Program-made: the position numbers and the translations under genes
Part shown: one piece after another, positions 61,576-64,000 of the stretch
Numbering within the stretch: the stretch's first letter is position 1
Layout of the letters: every line of letters begins with the position of its first letter
Notes under the pieces: generated by a model
The model's input: the letters and a program-made list of their open reading frames with translations, nothing else
What the model was told of the DNA's origin: nothing
The model's database searches: none
Assembly (NCBI GenBank): GCA_964559125.1
Contig: CAZLGW010000030.1
Coordinates: forward strand, 7,057-71,056
Origin: Ravibacter sp964559125
GTDB taxonomy: Bacteria > Bacteroidota > Bacteroidia > Cytophagales > Spirosomataceae
Direction of reading: 5' to 3'
Length of the DNA stretch: 64,000 bases

Positions 61576-61785
61576 GTACTTTCAAGTAAGACCGTTGAAT
61601 TTATTTGGGGGATTTTGTATTTTTATAAAANNNNNNNNNNNNNNNNNNNNNNNNNNNNNNNNNNNNNNNNNNNNNNNNNNNNNNNNNNNNNNNNNNNNNN
61701 NNNNNNNNNNNNNNNNNNNNNNNNNNNNNNGTACTTTCAAGTAAGACCGTTGAATTTATTTGGGGGATTTTGTATTTTTATAAAA
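61576..61785. other. Scaffold gap (100 N) flanked by identical 55-bp blocks
   Basis: The 55 bases at 61576-61630 are repeated exactly at 61731-61785, on the two sides of 100 Ns (61631-61730). This is what an unmerged k-mer-length overlap between contigs looks like, so the real gap may be zero. The rest of 61456-61839 has no gene. The block holds ATTTG and, just after it, AAACTTTG, a possible promoter for the downstream sigma gene. Confidence 0.85.
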
Positions 61786-61839
61786 CTTTGAAAAAATAAT
61801 TGAAATCTTACTTCACTTAACCCTTTTTTGATTAAATAG

Positions 61840-62442
61840 ATGGAGGAAATGTTCCCTGACGATTCTTTGCTGGCCGGACAGATTAGTGCAGGGGGCGTAG
61901 AGGCTTTCACCCTTCTATACAGGAAATATCACGGCTACCTGTACCATTTTTCCCTGAAATTCCTGAAATCGCCGGAACTGGCCGAAGAGACCGTCCATGA
62001 CGTATTTCTGAAGATCTGGGAAAACAGGCATGAAATAGACCCTTCGCGATCCCTGAAAGGATACCTTATCAAAACCTGCCGGAACCATATCCTGAACCTG
62101 ATGAGCCGGGCGCTTCGCGAGCAGCTATGGAAATCCGAGATCCAGTCTTCTGCCGGCTCCGGCCAGCATATCGATACCGAAAATACGGTCGTTCTGGCCG
62201 ACTATGAAAGACTGGCGGAGGAAGCAATCGCAAAACTTCCGCCTCAGCGACAGAAAATTTTCCGCCTTTACAGGCTGGAAGAGAAAAGTCTCGATGAGAT
62301 TGCCCGGAGCGAAGGGATATCCAAGGGAACCGTCAAAGATCACCTCCTGAAAGCCACCCGCCAGATCCGGAATTTTATGCGGCAATACAGCGGTATCCCA
62401 ATGGAAATGGTGGTGCTGGTGCATCTGTGGTATATGAAATAA
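61840..62442 (+). CDS. ECF-type RNA polymerase sigma factor
   Basis: A 200-residue sigma factor. Region 2 lies at about 18-90 ('AFTLLYRKYHGYLYHFSLKF', 'AEETVHDVFLKIWENR'). Region 4 lies at about 130-185 ('LPPQRQKIFRLYRLEEKSLD', 'IARSEGISKGTVKDHLLKAT'). The tail is hydrophobic. Unlike the other two ECF genes here it has no fecR next to it: a converging T9SS gene follows and an assembly gap precedes it. Its anti-sigma partner may be elsewhere, or none may exist. Confidence 0.93.
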   Translation: MEEMFPDDSLLAGQISAGGVEAFTLLYRKYHGYLYHFSLKFLKSPELAEETVHDVFLKIWENRHEIDPSRSLKGYLIKTCRNHILNLMSRALREQLWKSEIQSSAGSGQHIDTENTVVLADYERLAEEAIAKLPPQRQKIFRLYRLEEKSLDEIARSEGISKGTVKDHLLKATRQIRNFMRQYSGIPMEMVVLVHLWYMK

Positions 62443-62450
62443 CCTGTTAT

Positions 62451-64000
62451 TTATTTCCCGATCATTATTTTCTTCACGGCCATCTCATTATGGCTTCCGG
62501 TGATATGGATATGGTAGATGCCTGCCGGCAGTGAGTCTACCCTGAGGCCTTCCCCGGGCATACTATCGCTGGTAAGCACTTTTTGCCCGGTAAGATTGTA
62601 AACCGTTACCGAACGGATCCGGCTTGCATCGACATTCCTGAAGCGCAGGTAGAGGGAGGCAGGGTTGGGATACACCTGTATGTCAAAGGCTGCCTCTTTC
62701 ATCTCAAGGCTCCTGACGGGGCTGTAGGTGAACGTACCGTCATAATCGATCATCCGCAGGCGGTAATATTTCAGCGCAACTATCCCTCCTGTGGCGGAAG
62801 CGTTTTCCGTGAAAGAGTAAATCTGCCTGGTACTGCTCCCGCCTTTTGCTCTTACCTCACCGATTTTTTCCCACGACCTGGCGTCGATGCTGCGCTCGAC
62901 GTCGAAGCAGCTGGTGTTTACTTCTTCCGTTGTGGACCATTTCAAAAGCGCTGTACCGGCAGTTTCGCCCGGCGATACTGTAAAGTCGGCAAGCCTTACA
63001 GGGAGTACGCCTTCCGTGTCGAAGATCGCCCATGGAGAAAACTCATCGATGTTCAGGATATAGGCCGAATAAGGACCTGTTCCCGATGCTGACAAGCCCG
63101 AAGCCTTGGTTTCCCACTCGGTGCCGTTGTGCCTGGCAATGGTCAGGTTATCCCTGTTGAAACCTGTCGACTCGTCTGCCTCGTTCCATGTAAAGGTCAC
63201 ATTGGCCGGGGTGCTGGCCGTACTGCTGATATTCCATTCCACACCCACATTTTTCGACGTGGAGGGCGTATGAGTAAACGTATTCTGAACGCCTACCGAA
63301 ATCTCGGCATCGACCGCATATTGTAACCTGATATTGACCGGGGTATAGCTCGCGGCGGTCCCTACGGGGAAAAACTGGTTGATTACGCCCTGTCCTGAAA
63401 TGTATCCATATTTCAGGGTGAGCTTTCCGGTACCGTTCGTGATGAAATAGCCTGACGGAGGGGGGGCAATTCTCAGTCGTTCTACTTTCAGGTTATAATT
63501 CCCCAGCTCTACATTTCCTCCTCCGAGGGTAAAGTCACTTATCGATACCGGACTTGCGAGGACAATATTCCCATTGTTACAATTGCAGGTAGACCCGGTC
63601 ACTGTTCCGCTGCCGCCGATGGTTTGGTTGACCGTCACCCACGAAGTGCAGTACGGCTGTTGGGTACCGACGTTGTAGGCTCCTTCGCCGCCGAAGAAAA
63701 GGACCCGGGTGGACGCCATCTGCAGCGTATTGGTATTATTGATGAAACTGCCCTTCACAACCAATCCCATTGTCGTTGGAGTCGGCGTATAGGTTTCTTC
63801 GCCGACTAAAATTGTGTTGTTGCCTGTCAGGGTGAGATTGCCGTTGATCCGGGCAAGATCGACGGAGCCGCCCGACAGGATCATCGGTTTGAAAGGGCCG
63901 GAACTATTCGATAGATTATTGATTTCCACATTGCCTACCCTGTTGAAAACCATGCTGAAATAATAGTAAAACGAGGGGCTTATGTTCACTCCCGCAAAAC
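62451..64000 (-). CDS. T9SS-secreted protein, C-terminal part (5' partial)
   Basis: The frame is open to the window edge, so the start lies beyond 64000; the GTG at 63989 is not a real start. About 516 residues are visible. The first half is a beta-rich region with asparagine-, glycine- and threonine-rich strands ('ARINGNLTLTGNNTILVG'), like a beta-helix. The second half has a domain with 'LKWSTTEEVNTSCFDVERS' and ends with a type A sorting domain ('VYPNPASLYLRF', 'LPAGIYHIHI', 'AVKKIMIGK'). Export by the type IX system is clear; the function of the front part is not. Confidence 0.88.
   Translation of the reverse strand, partial: FAGVNISPSFYYYFSMVFNRVGNVEINNLSNSSGPFKPMILSGGSVDLARINGNLTLTGNNTILVGEETYTPTPTTMGLVVKGSFINNTNTLQMASTRVLFFGGEGAYNVGTQQPYCTSWVTVNQTIGGSGTVTGSTCNCNNGNIVLASPVSISDFTLGGGNVELGNYNLKVERLRIAPPPSGYFITNGTGKLTLKYGYISGQGVINQFFPVGTAASYTPVNIRLQYAVDAEISVGVQNTFTHTPSTSKNVGVEWNISSTASTPANVTFTWNEADESTGFNRDNLTIARHNGTEWETKASGLSASGTGPYSAYILNIDEFSPWAIFDTEGVLPVRLADFTVSPGETAGTALLKWSTTEEVNTSCFDVERSIDARSWEKIGEVRAKGGSSTRQIYSFTENASATGGIVALKYYRLRMIDYDGTFTYSPVRSLEMKEAAFDIQVYPNPASLYLRFRNVDASRIRSVTVYNLTGQKVLTSDSMPGEGLRVDSLPAGIYHIHITGSHNEMAVKKIMIGK

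Noticed and set aside
1..64000. rRNA and tRNA genes, riboswitches or a replication origin
   Set aside because: Gaps longer than 250 bases were read for cloverleaf arms, CCA-adjacent stems and known switch cores; nothing convincing appeared. A covariance-model scan would be decisive and could not be run here.

Overview
The window is about 64 kb of a draft scaffold from a member of the phylum Bacteroidota, most likely a Cytophagales- or Chitinophagales-type organism; genus cannot be told by eye. The evidence is two SusC/SusD pairs each led by an ECF sigma factor and a FecR anti-sigma factor with a DUF4974 tail, three proteins with type IX secretion (T9SS) C-terminal sorting domains, LytTR regulators, and promoters matching the Bacteroidota consensus (TTG, about 20 bases, TAnnTTTG). 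Both window ends cut T9SS proteins, and a 100-N scaffold gap lies at 61631..61730. No rRNA, tRNA, CRISPR array, intact prophage or complete insertion sequence was recognised.

Layout. 1-10.4 kb: tail of a T9SS protein, catalase-peroxidase katG, then ECF sigma, FecR, SusC and SusD on the plus strand. 10.5-11.8 kb: a DUF1801 protein and an aquaporin. 11.9-23.6 kb, minus strand: the most interesting locus, reading ECF sigma, FecR, SusC, SusD, an exported protein with two FAD domains, and a small exported protein carrying a covalent-FMN attachment motif. 23.7-25.3 kb: a modular hairpin repeat, an SRPBCC-DinB fusion and another DUF1801 protein. 25.5-31.0 kb, plus strand: a run of MBL hydrolase, phosphatidylserine synthase, FabH, a BamA-like barrel, a lipoprotein and an RmlD-like reductase, ending in a terminator. 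31.1-37.7 kb: a solo LytTR protein, pheS, a membrane-anchored EEP-family protein, a TIM-barrel isomerase with a DUF1080 hydrolase, a HIT protein and a Wzi-like barrel. 37.9-48.2 kb: a large fusion of SGNH-like, dehydrogenase, HEAT and cytochrome c domains, an M14 peptidase, a decayed ATPase, a repeat-built T9SS protein and a collagen-like lipoprotein. 48.5-53.7 kb: two tandem LytTR-regulator/TPR-histidine-kinase pairs. 53.7-61.4 kb: core genes dnaE, DUF2461, trpS, PAP2, prs and rplY. 61.4-64 kb: the gap, a third ECF sigma factor and another T9SS protein.

How the genes work together. The two SusCD loci look like sigma/anti-sigma controlled nutrient uptake systems, but neither has an adjacent glycoside hydrolase. 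The minus-strand locus instead carries exported flavin proteins, suggesting that its substrate is oxidised or reduced outside the cytoplasm. The twin two-component modules are paralogues and may have diverged in signal. Several dispersed inverted repeats sit at gene ends: a three- to four-hairpin modular element in two copies, a perfect 28-bp palindrome beside dnaE, and two long imperfect inverted repeats. The identical 55-bp blocks on both sides of the N gap suggest that the two contigs really overlap.
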